DNA from: Mogibacterium kristiansenii
GTDB taxonomy: Bacteria > Bacillota > Clostridia > Peptostreptococcales > Anaerovoracaceae
Length of the DNA: 64,000 nucleotides
Direction: 5' to 3'
NCBI RefSeq assembly: GCF_009695905.1
Contig: NZ_VUNA01000003.1
Coordinates: 107,689-171,688 of the forward strand
Made by a program: the position numbers and the translations under genes. The notes under the pieces were generated by a model. The model had not been told where the DNA came from, ran no database searches, and worked only from the letters and a program-made list of their open reading frames with translations. Of the stretch, positions 43,337 through 51,983 are shown piece by piece; position 1 is the first letter of the stretch, and each line of letters starts with the position of its first letter.

Positions 43337-45278
43337 GTTCCTTTTCCACCTCGGCCTTGTGGGCTTCGATGACCTTTTCTGCCAGGTGAGCCGGAAGCTC
43401 TTCATACTTGGAGAATTCCACGGTGAAGGTTCCTCTTGCCTGAGTCATTGCTCTCAGAACGATTGCGTAATCGAAGAGCTCGGACTGCGGTGCTTCTGCC
43501 AGCAGCTTGGTTTTGCCGTTGTCCGTCGGCTCCATGCCCAGGATGCGGCCTCTTCTCTTGTTCATGTCGCCCATCACATCGCCGGTGTACTTTTCCGGAA
43601 CGGTGATTTCCAGCTTCATGATTGGCTCCAGCAGGCAAGGATTTGCCGCTACGATACCTTTCTTGAATGCCAGGGAAGCGGCAATCTTGAAGGACACTTC
43701 GTTGGAGTCCACGTCGTGATAAGAACCGTCGTAAAGAACAGCCTTTACGTTCTGAACCTTGCATCCTGCCAGAGGACCCTTGTCCATGCATTCCAGCAAT
43801 CCCTTTTCAACTGCCGGAACGTAGTTCTTCGGAATGGAACCGCCGAACAACTCTTCGGAGAATTCGAAGTTCTGCTGAGATGGGGAGAACCGAATCCATA
43901 CGTCACCATACTGACCGGCACCGCCGGACTGCTTCTTGTGCTTACCCTGTACATCGGAGGAACCCTTGATGGTCTCTCTGTATGCGATCTTCTGCGGGAT
44001 TACCTTTACGGATACGCCGTATCTTTCCTTCAGCTTTGCACGGATGATACCGATCTGGATATCTCCCTGGCCGCCCAGAAGGGACTGGTGTGTCTCCACA
44101 TTTCTTTCCAGTACGAAGGATGGATCTTCTTCCATCAGCTTGTGCAGACCCTGCGCCATCTTCTCCTCGTCCTTCTTCTCTGCCGGCTCAACGGCAACGA
44201 AGTAGTTCGGCTTCGGGAAGTTGATTCCCGGCATGGTTACCGCTTTTGCCTTGAGGCACAGCGTATCGCCGGTTTTGGTGTGCTGCAGTTTTGCCAGAGC
44301 CACCATATCGCCCGCCGGAACTTCCGTTGCGTTCTCCTGCTGCTTGCCTCTTACGAAGAACATGGAACCCAGCTTTTCGGATTTCTGTGATCTCGGGTTG
44401 TACAGCTCCTGTCCCAACTTAACCGTTCCGGAGAGAACCTTTGCGTAGGAAATTTTTCCCATAAAAGGATCTGCGATTGTCTTGTAGACATACATTACCG
44501 GGTCGGCGCTGACGTCGGTGATGACTTCCACGTCTTCGTTCTTGCTGTTCTTTCCAATATATGGCGCGTGCTTGGACGGAGTCGGCACGTATCTGGCGAT
44601 GGAACGCAGTACCTCGTCGATTCCTTCGCCGGTGAAGCTGGATGCCTTGATAATCGGAACGACATCACCGTTGGCGATACCATCCATCAGGCCGTTGGTG
44701 AATTCTTCATCGGTGAACGGTTCGTCGTTGAAGAACTTCTCCATCAGCGCTTCGTCGGTACCTGCAACCGCTTCTCTCAGCGCATCCTCGTCATCGTCGG
44801 TAACCACGGAGTTACCGAACTTCTCACGGAGCTGCTCTACTAGCTTGTCGCAGTCAACACTGTCTTTATCTATTTTTGTGAGGACCATGAATTTAGGTGT
44901 ATCCGTTTCACTGCAAAGTTCCCATGCCTTCTCGGTACCCACCTGAATTCCTTCGGATGCATCCACCATAATAATGGCCGCACTGACCGTACTCATTGCC
45001 GAATCTACTTCGCCAACGAAGTCGAAGAATCCCGGAGTATCCAGGAAGTTGTACTTGTAACCATTGTACTCTACCGGTACCATCGTCGTATTGATGGAAT
45101 ATTTTTTCTCGATTTCCATCTTGTCATAGTCGGACACGGTATTTCCGTCTTCCACTTTGCCCAGGCGGTTGATTACTTTTGTCGCGAGTAATGCCGCCTC
45201 CAGAAAGGTCGTTTTACCACATCCTCCATGTCCCAGCAGTACAACGTTTCTGATTTTGTCACTTGAATAACCTTTCAT
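43329..45278 (-). CDS. Elongation factor G-like GTPase
   Basis: 649 residues from ATG 45278 (AGGAGG six bases upstream). G1 GHGGCGKTTFLEAALL, G3 DTPGFFDFVGEV and G4 TKID are present, followed by domain II and the EF-G domains IV-V (AYRETIKGSSDVQGKHKKQS, GDMNKRRGRILGMEP). Shorter than canonical EF-G, with a variant G1 (GHGGCGKT rather than GHVDHGKT) typical of the FusA2/EF-G-like group, whose role is less defined than translocation. asnS lies 122 bp upstream. A separate fusA presumably exists elsewhere. Confidence 0.9.
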   Translation of the reverse strand: MKGYSSDKIRNVVLLGHGGCGKTTFLEAALLATKVINRLGKVEDGNTVSDYDKMEIEKKYSINTTMVPVEYNGYKYNFLDTPGFFDFVGEVDSAMSTVSAAIIMVDASEGIQVGTEKAWELCSETDTPKFMVLTKIDKDSVDCDKLVEQLREKFGNSVVTDDDEDALREAVAGTDEALMEKFFNDEPFTDEEFTNGLMDGIANGDVVPIIKASSFTGEGIDEVLRSIARYVPTPSKHAPYIGKNSKNEDVEVITDVSADPVMYVYKTIADPFMGKISYAKVLSGTVKLGQELYNPRSQKSEKLGSMFFVRGKQQENATEVPAGDMVALAKLQHTKTGDTLCLKAKAVTMPGINFPKPNYFVAVEPAEKKDEEKMAQGLHKLMEEDPSFVLERNVETHQSLLGGQGDIQIGIIRAKLKERYGVSVKVIPQKIAYRETIKGSSDVQGKHKKQSGGAGQYGDVWIRFSPSQQNFEFSEELFGGSIPKNYVPAVEKGLLECMDKGPLAGCKVQNVKAVLYDGSYHDVDSNEVSFKIAASLAFKKGIVAANPCLLEPIMKLEITVPEKYTGDVMGDMNKRRGRILGMEPTDNGKTKLLAEAPQSELFDYAIVLRAMTQARGTFTVEFSKYEELPAHLAEKVIEAHKAEVEKEHK

Positions 45279-45400
45279 AGTATCCTCCTGTAATTTACAA
45301 CCGATATGTTTTTTGCCCAAGGGCAAGTCGGTTCACATTGATTGCCTGCCGGCGTTCATCAATACAGGTATATTTAAATACGAAGCCGCAGGCAGTGTTT

Positions 45401-46795
45401 TTAGAACTCCGCACTCTTTGGAGTTCTTGGGAATGGCAGCACGTCACGGATATTGCTCATACCCGTCAGGTACATGATCATTCTCTCAAAGCCCAGGCCG
45501 TATCCGGCATGTTTCACGCCGCCGTAACGACGAAGATCCAGATACCACTCATAGCCGTTTTCGCTGATTCCCAGCTCTTTCATCCGCGCTTCCAGCACGT
45601 CCAGACGTTCCTCTCTCTGGCTTCCGCCGATGATTTCGCCCACGCCCGGCACCAGCATATCGCACGCTGCAACGGTCTTTCCATCATCGTTGAGGCGCAT
45701 GTAGAACGCCTTACAGTCCTTCGGATAATCCGTTACGAAAATCGGTTTCTTGTACACTTCCTCTGTCAGATAACGCTCGTGTTCCGTCTGAAGCTCCAGT
45801 CCCCATTCTACCGGATACTGGAATTCCTTACCGGACTTCTGCAGGATTTCAACCGCTTCCGTGTAAGTTACCCGTTCAAAGCTGGAGTTCACGATGTGAT
45901 CCAAGCGCTCCAAGAGGCCCTTATCGATGAACTGATTGAAGAAGTTCATCTCCTCCGGTGCGTGCTCCAGCGTATAGGTGATGATGTATTTAACCATTGC
46001 CTCGGCAAGGTCCATGTCGTCCTGAAGATCCGCAAAAGCAATCTCCGGTTCGATCATCCAGAATTCCGATGCATGTCTCGCAGTGTTGGAGTTCTCCGCA
46101 CGGAATGTCGGGCCAAAAGTATATACGTTGCGGAATGCCAGTGCAAAGGCTTCCGCTTCCAGCTGTCCGGATACGGTCAGATTGGTTTCTTTTCCGAAGA
46201 AGTCCTGGGAGTAGTCAATCTTTCCGTCCTCTGTTCTCGGCAGATTGTCCGGATCCAATGTGGTTACCTGGAACATTTCGCCGGCACCCTCTGCATCACT
46301 TCCGGTGATGATTGGCGCGTGAACGTAGACGAAATTCTGTTCCTGGAAGAATTTATGAATTGCATACGCAACGATGCTGCGCACTCTGTATACGGCGGAG
46401 AAGGTGTTGCTTCTCGGTCTCAGGTGTGCGATTTCACGCATGAATTCCATGGTATGACGCTTCTTCTGCAGCGGGTAATCCGACTGAGAATCCGCTTCCA
46501 CCACGATTTCTTTCGCTTTGATTTCAAACGGCTGTTTTGCTTCCGGAGTCAGCGCCAGAGTTCCTCGTACCGTTACGCCGGCTGCCAGATGCACCTTGGA
46601 AATTTCGGTAAAATTAGCCAGATTGTCCGCTTCGTATACCACCTGCAGCGGAGTGAAGAACGTTCCGTCATTGATGGACAGGAATCCAAACTGATTCGAA
46701 CTTCTGTTGCCTCGAACCCATCCGTGGACTACCACTTCCTGATCGCCGTACTTCTCCTTGTTTCTGAATAATTCCCTGATTTCAATATCCTTCAT
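45401..46795 (-). CDS. asnS: Asparaginyl-tRNA synthetase
   Basis: 464 residues, class IIb. An N-terminal OB fold ([20 protein letters not shown]) and catalytic motifs 2 ([20 protein letters not shown]) and 3 ([15 protein letters not shown]) are present; the [12 protein letters not shown] segment is AsnS-type. AGGAGGGG precedes ATG 46795. Charges tRNA(Asn) directly. Upstream is a 230-bp gap shared with the mgtE leader; downstream is the EF-G-like gene on the same strand. Confidence 0.97.
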   Translation of the reverse strand: MKDIEIRELFRNKEKYGDQEVVVHGWVRGNRSSNQFGFLSINDGTFFTPLQVVYEADNLANFTEISKVHLAAGVTVRGTLALTPEAKQPFEIKAKEIVVEADSQSDYPLQKKRHTMEFMREIAHLRPRSNTFSAVYRVRSIVAYAIHKFFQEQNFVYVHAPIITGSDAEGAGEMFQVTTLDPDNLPRTEDGKIDYSQDFFGKETNLTVSGQLEAEAFALAFRNVYTFGPTFRAENSNTARHASEFWMIEPEIAFADLQDDMDLAEAMVKYIITYTLEHAPEEMNFFNQFIDKGLLERLDHIVNSSFERVTYTEAVEILQKSGKEFQYPVEWGLELQTEHERYLTEEVYKKPIFVTDYPKDCKAFYMRLNDDGKTVAACDMLVPGVGEIIGGSQREERLDVLEARMKELGISENGYEWYLDLRRYGGVKHAGYGLGFERMIMYLTGMSNIRDVLPFPRTPKSAEF

Positions 46796-46959
46796 GGGTA
46801 TATTCCCCTCCTAATTATAAATCGTATTGTGTCTGCTTACATAAATTTAAGCTTCCAGTTATGATTATAACATAGAGCATATTTTTTAGCTATATAAAAA
46901 GGGGGGCTGTACATACCATAATTTACAATATTTTTATCGAAACCGATGACAAATTTTAC

Positions 46960-46988
46960 TTGAACATCATTTCTCGGAATGCTACACT
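46960..46988 (+). promoter_or_regulatory. mgtE promoter
   Basis: TTGAAC (46960-46965), 17-bp spacer, TACACT (46983-46988); it yields a leader of about 245 nt before mgtE. Confidence 0.7.
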
Positions 46989-47026
46989 TTCAAAGTAAAT
47001 AAAATCAAGAAAAGGAGGCGAAATAT

Positions 47027-47104
47027 ATGGACGGTTGTGACAGTCGAAGTCGAAAAACATATAATGATGGATTGAGACTTGGAATCGGTTTCAAGTGTCT
47101 GTAA
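47027..47104 (+). CDS. Putative 25-residue leader peptide upstream of mgtE
   Basis: ATG GAC GGT TGT ... CTG TAA, preceded by AAAAGGAGG at good distance, a stronger ribosome site than many real genes here. The peptide starts MDGCDSRSRKTY and ends GFKCL. It lies between the promoter and an attenuator-like structure, so its translation could control which hairpin forms. No similarity recalled. It could be fortuitous. Confidence 0.5.
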   Translation: MDGCDSRSRKTYNDGLRLGIGFKCL

Positions 47105-47140
47105 GTGCGCCATTTTTTGAAATATATTGCAAGCCGGAAT

Positions 47141-47204
47141 CCATCGTTATGAGCGAATTCACAACTTCTGATTGTGTAACGGTCGATGTTACGATGGTTT
47201 TTTT
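47141..47204 (+). promoter_or_regulatory. Transcription attenuator in the mgtE leader
   Basis: Terminator stem CCATCGT (47141-47147) / ACGATGG (47191-47197) followed by seven T. Competing pairs are CGTTA (47145-47149) with TAACG (47177-47181), CACAA with TTGTG inside, and GTAAC (47176-47180) with GTTAC (47188-47192). The structures cannot all form together, as in attenuators and riboswitches. A GCCC-T6-GGGC hairpin (47207-47220) sits just before the mgtE ribosome site. It lacks M-box consensus sequence. Confidence 0.55.
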
Positions 47205-47239
47205 ATGCCCTTTTTTGGGCGAAAAGAAGGAGGCTTACA

Positions 47240-48637
47240 ATGATGAGAAAAGAAATTTTGAAAGAACCGATCAGCACCGAGAAGATTCCGGCAATCATCC
47301 GGCAGTCCCCGTCGGTGGAGGCGATGCAGGAACAGCTGCGGGAGTACCACGACCACGATATCGCGCAGAGCTTCGAGCACCTGAGCCGGGCGGAGCGGAA
47401 CCTCCTGTACACCGGACTGGACGCCCAATCCCTGGCGGATATCATCTCCTACATGGACAATCCGGCGGACTACATCGGAGAGATTGTCATCGATAAGCTG
47501 GCGGATGTGATCAACGAAATGGATGCTGATGATGCGGCGGATCTGTGGGAAGACATCGACGAGAGCGTTCAGGTGAAGCTTTTTCCCATGCTGAAGCCGG
47601 AAACCCGCCGGAACATCCGGCTCATTAACTCCTATGATGAAGATGAAATCGGCAGCCTGATTACCACCAATTACATCTGCATCCGCCGCAGCCTGACCAT
47701 TCGTCAGGCCATGCACGAGCTGGTGAAACAGGCGGGGGAAAAGGACAACATCTCCACCCTGTACGTGGTGGACGACAGAAAGTGTTTCTGCGGCGCCATC
47801 GATCTGAAGGATCTGATCATCGCTCGGGAAAACGTGGCCCTGGACTCCATCATCAGCACCGCCTATCCGTACCTGACGGACCACGACAAAATCTCGGACA
47901 GCATCGAAGCGATTAAGGATTACGCGGAGGACTCCCTGCCGGTTCTGAACAAGGATAAAAGAATCATCGGCATCATCACCGCCCAGGACGTTGTGGAAGC
48001 GGTGGACGATGAGATGAGTGAGGACTACGCAAAGCTGGCCGGCTTGTCCGCAGAAGAAGATCTAAGCGAATCTACCAAAGAGAGCATCAAAAAGCGTCTT
48101 CCATGGCTGATCATCCTGCTGTTCCTGGGCATGGTGGTTTCCTCGGTGGTGGGAGCCTTCGAAGGCGTTGTGGCCATCCTCCCGGTGGTCATCTGCTTCC
48201 AGTCCCTGATTCTGGACATGGCCGGAAACGTGGGCACCCAGTCCCTGGCAGTGACCATCCGAGTGCTGATGGACGAGAACCTTAGCGGCGCGGACAAACT
48301 CCGGCTGGTGGTCAAAGAAATGAAGGTAGGCTTCTGCAACGGCTCCCTGCTGGGCGTCATGACCTTCCTAGTTCTGGGCATCTACATCGCCCTCTTCAAG
48401 GGATATGCCATGGGCACCGCCCTCCTGATTTCCGGCTGCGTGGGCGTCTCCCTCCTGGTGGCCATCATCATCTCCAGCCTGGTGGGTACGCTGGTGCCTC
48501 TCCTCTTCCATAAAATCAACATCGATCCGGCAGTGGCGTCCGGCCCGCTGATTACCACGGTGAACGATTTGGTGGCCGTGGTCACCTACTACGGCCTGGC
48601 ATGGCTACTGCTGATTGAAATTTTTCAAATTATATAG
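47240..48637 (+). CDS. mgtE: Magnesium transporter MgtE
   Basis: 465 residues. The N-terminal superhelical MgtE_N domain (about 20-135, MDADDAADLWEDI), two CBS domains (about 150-270, ISTLYVVDDRKCFCGAIDL and LPVLNKDKRIIGIITAQDV) and five membrane helices (from about 300) with the pore segment LDMAGNVGTQSLAVTIR are all present. Dimeric Mg2+ channel gated by cytosolic Mg2+ through the N and CBS domains. Translation begins at 47240 after AGGAGG (a second ATG follows at once). Expression is likely controlled by the upstream leader. Confidence 0.96.
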   Translation: MMRKEILKEPISTEKIPAIIRQSPSVEAMQEQLREYHDHDIAQSFEHLSRAERNLLYTGLDAQSLADIISYMDNPADYIGEIVIDKLADVINEMDADDAADLWEDIDESVQVKLFPMLKPETRRNIRLINSYDEDEIGSLITTNYICIRRSLTIRQAMHELVKQAGEKDNISTLYVVDDRKCFCGAIDLKDLIIARENVALDSIISTAYPYLTDHDKISDSIEAIKDYAEDSLPVLNKDKRIIGIITAQDVVEAVDDEMSEDYAKLAGLSAEEDLSESTKESIKKRLPWLIILLFLGMVVSSVVGAFEGVVAILPVVICFQSLILDMAGNVGTQSLAVTIRVLMDENLSGADKLRLVVKEMKVGFCNGSLLGVMTFLVLGIYIALFKGYAMGTALLISGCVGVSLLVAIIISSLVGTLVPLLFHKINIDPAVASGPLITTVNDLVAVVTYYGLAWLLLIEIFQII

Positions 48638-48711
48638 TATGTGCGTATGTCGGCAGGGAAGCAGCGGCATTCTATTCCTATTGTCGTTATCACACACTTA
48701 AAATCCCATAT

Positions 48712-48737
48712 GGAACGGCGCGCTGCAACAGCGCTCC
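48712..48737 (+). terminator. Probable mgtE terminator
   Basis: GCGCTG-CAA-CAGCGC stem extended by GG/CC, followed by TTTCGCCC, a weak U-tract. Confidence 0.4.
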
Positions 48738-48764
48738 TTTCGCCCTTCTTTTAGATTCATAATA

Positions 48765-49454
48765 TTAAAGTGGCCGGTCTTGCCGTTCCATCTCGTTCAC
48801 CTTCTTGTAGGCAGCCACATCCAGCGCCACGATGAACACCAGGAAAATGATGGTCCAAATCGGCTCCTTCATGGACGCGCAGAAATCGTAAAATCCGTGC
48901 AGCAGCATCGGAATCCGAATGGCGTTGCGAAGATGTTTTTTCCGCAGGGGCAGATTCCCGTGCACTTCGCAGTATTTTGCCAGGCTGAAGGAAATACCCA
49001 TGTAGATGGCAAAGATGCAGTGGCCCGGGATGGAGGTGACCGCACGGACTCCCGCCGTGGCCATTCCGTACTCCATCACGTAGAGCACGTTCTCCGCGGC
49101 GGCAAATCCGATGGATACCGCTACCGCGTAGACGATGCCGTCGAAGGTGTAGTTGAAGGCCGGGTGGTTCCAGGAACCCTTCTTTAGGGCGAAATACTTC
49201 ACCCCTTCTTCCACCAATCCCACGCAGAAGAAATTCTCCACCAGGATGAACAGGGTGGTTTTCGGGGAGATGACGCCTCCCACCAGACTAATCAGAAAGC
49301 CTTCCAGAAAGGCCGCCGGAACGGTGGTCAGCACGCCGAAGATCAAGAGCTTTACGATCAGCCCCCCCGGCTCCTTTTCCACCTTGTCCAGCTTGTAGAT
49401 TTTAATCATCAGAAACAGCGGCGGCAGCAGCGCTGCCAGCAGTAAAATTGTCAT
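48765..49454 (-). CDS. prsW: PrsW-family intramembrane protease
   Basis: 229 residues with about seven membrane helices. Family motifs are clear: YKLDKVEKEPGG, the catalytic-type VGLVEEGVKYFALKK (EEXXK), FDGIVYAVAVSIGFAAAEN, PGHCIFAIYMG and LLHGFYDF. In Bacillus PrsW starts cleavage of anti-sigma factor RsiW. ATG 49454 overlaps the rarA stop (ATGA), so translation is coupled to rarA. No anti-sigma factor is encoded nearby. Confidence 0.92.
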   Translation of the reverse strand: MTILLLAALLPPLFLMIKIYKLDKVEKEPGGLIVKLLIFGVLTTVPAAFLEGFLISLVGGVISPKTTLFILVENFFCVGLVEEGVKYFALKKGSWNHPAFNYTFDGIVYAVAVSIGFAAAENVLYVMEYGMATAGVRAVTSIPGHCIFAIYMGISFSLAKYCEVHGNLPLRKKHLRNAIRIPMLLHGFYDFCASMKEPIWTIIFLVFIVALDVAAYKKVNEMERQDRPL

Positions 49455-50794
49455 TTCCGGTGGTTCTCCTTCCATTCTTTCAGCTGCTCATAGCGAGCCT
49501 TGAACCGTCCTTCGTTCCCCTGCTCCGTTGGGTTGTAGTACTGCCGATCCTTCAGAGAATCCGGTAGGCACTGCATGGCGGTGACTTTTTCCTCGAAATC
49601 GTGGGCGTACTTGTAGCCCTTTCCGTAATCCAGCTCCTTCATGAGCTTAGTGGGTGCGTTTCGGATGTGCAGCGGAACCGGTTCCTGCAGGTGCTGCCGA
49701 GCATCGTCCCGGGCGGCGAAATAGGCCGTCTCCATGGCGTTGGACTTCGGTGCCAGGGACAGGTAGATGATTGCCTCCGTCAGGTGTACCGAGCATTCCG
49801 GCATGCCGATGAAGTGGCAGGCCTGGTAGGCCGCGATGGCAATCTCCATGGCCCGCGGGTCCGCCAGACCCACATCCTCTGCGGCGAAACGGGTCACCCG
49901 CCGCGCCACGTAGAGGGGATCCTCCCCCGCTTCCAGCATACGCGCCAGCCAGTACACCGCCGCATCCGCATCGGAATTCCGCATGGATTTGTGCAGGGCG
50001 GAAATCAGATTGTAGTGCTCCTCCCCATCCTTATCGTACAAAAGCATTTTCTTGGAGGTGCACTGCTCGAAGGTGTCCCGGGTCACCGTAATGCGCTGGC
50101 CTCCATCTGCCTCCGTATAGTAGTCTCCGTTGAGAATCAGCATTTCCAAGGTGGTCAGCGCCGACCGGGCATCGCCTCCGGAGAACACGGCAATGGCCCC
50201 CAGCATTTCATCGGTGATGACGATATCCTTGTCCCCGTAGCCTCGGGGATCCCGGATGGCCCGTTTCAGCAGATCCACCACCTCTTCCTTTTGCAGGGCC
50301 TTCAGCACGAATACCTTGCAGCGGGACAGCAGCGCCCCGTTCACCTCAAAGGACGGATTCTCTGTGGTGGCGCCGATGAGAATGATGCTGCCCTTTTCCA
50401 CAAAGGGCAGGAAAGCATCCTGCTGCGCCTTGTTAAAGCGATGAATCTCGTCGATAAAGACAATGGTCCGCTCGCCGAATCTCCGGCTCTGCTCCGCCTC
50501 CTGCATCACCTGGCGGATTTCCTTAATTCCGCTGGTCACCGCACTGAAGGTGATGAACCGGGACTGGGTGGTGTTGGCGATTATTTTTGCCAGAGTGGTC
50601 TTTCCCACCCCCGGCGGCCCCCAGAAGATCATGGAGGTCACCCGGTCGTTGGCAATCAGATTGGAGAGCACCTTGCCCTTTCCAATCAGATGCTTCTGAC
50701 CCGCGAACTCCTCCAGCGTCCGAGGACGCAGTCGTTCCGCCAGCGGCTCGTTCGCCGTCGTGTCCACATTGTCAAACATCGAAATCTGATTCAA
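49451..50794 (-). CDS. rarA: Replication-associated recombination ATPase RarA/MgsA
   Basis: 447 residues. AAA+ Walker A GPPGVGKTT, Walker B TIVFIDEIHRFNK, sensor 1 GATTENPSF and Arg finger SRCK are present; the C-terminal tetramerisation region includes LAPKSNAMETAY and DYGKGYKYAHDFE. Acts at stalled replication forks. The start is a TTG at 50794 with AAAGGA eight bases upstream, better placed than the ATG five codons later. Downstream prsW overlaps by four bases. Confidence 0.95.
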   Translation of the reverse strand: MNQISMFDNVDTTANEPLAERLRPRTLEEFAGQKHLIGKGKVLSNLIANDRVTSMIFWGPPGVGKTTLAKIIANTTQSRFITFSAVTSGIKEIRQVMQEAEQSRRFGERTIVFIDEIHRFNKAQQDAFLPFVEKGSIILIGATTENPSFEVNGALLSRCKVFVLKALQKEEVVDLLKRAIRDPRGYGDKDIVITDEMLGAIAVFSGGDARSALTTLEMLILNGDYYTEADGGQRITVTRDTFEQCTSKKMLLYDKDGEEHYNLISALHKSMRNSDADAAVYWLARMLEAGEDPLYVARRVTRFAAEDVGLADPRAMEIAIAAYQACHFIGMPECSVHLTEAIIYLSLAPKSNAMETAYFAARDDARQHLQEPVPLHIRNAPTKLMKELDYGKGYKYAHDFEEKVTAMQCLPDSLKDRQYYNPTEQGNEGRFKARYEQLKEWKENHRK

Positions 50795-50813
50795 TCTCTA
50801 ATTCCTTTCGTCT

Positions 50814-51983
50814 TTAGAAGTAACTTACCTTTACGCTCTTTCCCATTTTCCGAAGGCACTGGGACAGCTCCTCCACAAGGGACATCTTCACGTTAAAATT
50901 AATGCTCACGTCCTGATGGGCCGGATTCACCGCGCGGCCCACGAAGAAGTTGATATCCGTGGCCTCTTCAAAAAGGATTCGGCTGATCAGCGCCGAGGCA
51001 TCGTGCTGCACGCTCCATTCAGTGTAGGACTCGTCCCGAGAGACGTAGTCCTTGGCGTATTTCAGCACCTTGTCAATCGTCACCACGCCTTCCGTCACCA
51101 GGTCCACCCCGTCGATTTCCGACATCGGCGGTGCCCCTTTCACGTTGTACTTCGAGCTGGTGCGAATGCTCTTGCCCAGATATTCCGCCGCAATGGATGC
51201 GGTGGTTCCGCCGCAGACGATGTGTTTGCCCTCTTTGGAAAAGAACAGGGACATCATCCGATCGCAGTCGTCCCGGTTCGCCGGCGGTCCGAAGATTAGA
51301 TTCACCTGAGACCGCTTGATCACCCGCACGATGCAGGCCGTGGTGTCGTCGATGGGCTTGCCGTCATACAGCTTGTTGCACTCCTCAATCAGGATGGACG
51401 CCAGGGTTTTGGCGGTATAGCCGATAGGGGAGATGGTTTCCATAAAATCCCCGATTTCCTTTTCCGTCCAGTTCTTGTTGTAGCTCAGCGTGTCGTTGGC
51501 CCCCGGGCAGCCGTCGCTCATGGCGATAAAAATATCATTTTCCCGCAACGGGATTTTCGACTGATAAATTTTCTTTCCGTCGATGATGCTCTCAATCTTC
51601 GGATAATCCACCACCTTGCAGTCCCGAATCATGATAACCAGCGGGTTATCGTATTGAATCAGGCTCATGGTCTCATTCTCGATAATGTGCATGATGGTGA
51701 AGGTGGAATAGGCCACCCCGTACTCCGAGCTGATGGGAAGGGTGGCGGCGATGGTATTCACGCACTCCTCCAGGGACAAGCCATGAGCCATCATGGTGGA
51801 AATGATCTTTGCGGTGAGGGTGGACAGAATGCTGGCTTTCACACCGCTCTTCAGTCCGTCCGCCAGCACCACCACTTTGGAATCGTTGTTCTCCTGCTGC
51901 ACCACATCCACATGGTCCCCGCACAGATACTCTCCGTAATGGTTGATGCTCTTGTATCCGATGTCAACGCTTAAATCATTCAT
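50814..51983 (-). CDS. SpoIIE-like PP2C serine phosphatase linked to the sensory hydrogenase
   Basis: 389 residues. The PPM/SpoIIE phosphatase core is visible: VVVLADGLKSGVKAS (first metal Asp), FIAMSDGCPGA and DDTTACIVRV with the other metal-binding Asp residues. A C-terminal extension (about 230-389) is of unknown type. No membrane segments, so not sporulation SpoIIE. It overlaps the hydrogenase gene by eight bases, a pairing known from clostridial hydrogenase clusters, and probably relays its redox or H2 signal by dephosphorylating a target. Confidence 0.85.
   Translation of the reverse strand: MNDLSVDIGYKSINHYGEYLCGDHVDVVQQENNDSKVVVLADGLKSGVKASILSTLTAKIISTMMAHGLSLEECVNTIAATLPISSEYGVAYSTFTIMHIIENETMSLIQYDNPLVIMIRDCKVVDYPKIESIIDGKKIYQSKIPLRENDIFIAMSDGCPGANDTLSYNKNWTEKEIGDFMETISPIGYTAKTLASILIEECNKLYDGKPIDDTTACIVRVIKRSQVNLIFGPPANRDDCDRMMSLFFSKEGKHIVCGGTTASIAAEYLGKSIRTSSKYNVKGAPPMSEIDGVDLVTEGVVTIDKVLKYAKDYVSRDESYTEWSVQHDASALISRILFEEATDINFFVGRAVNPAHQDVSINFNVKMSLVEELSQCLRKMGKSVKVSYF

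Noticed and set aside
46989..47230. M-box magnesium riboswitch upstream of mgtE
   Set aside because: The conserved M-box core sequences are not visible; a generic attenuator with a leader ORF is all I can support.
50814..51983. Sporulation protein SpoIIE
   Set aside because: It has no membrane domain and overlaps the hydrogenase gene; only the phosphatase core is shared.
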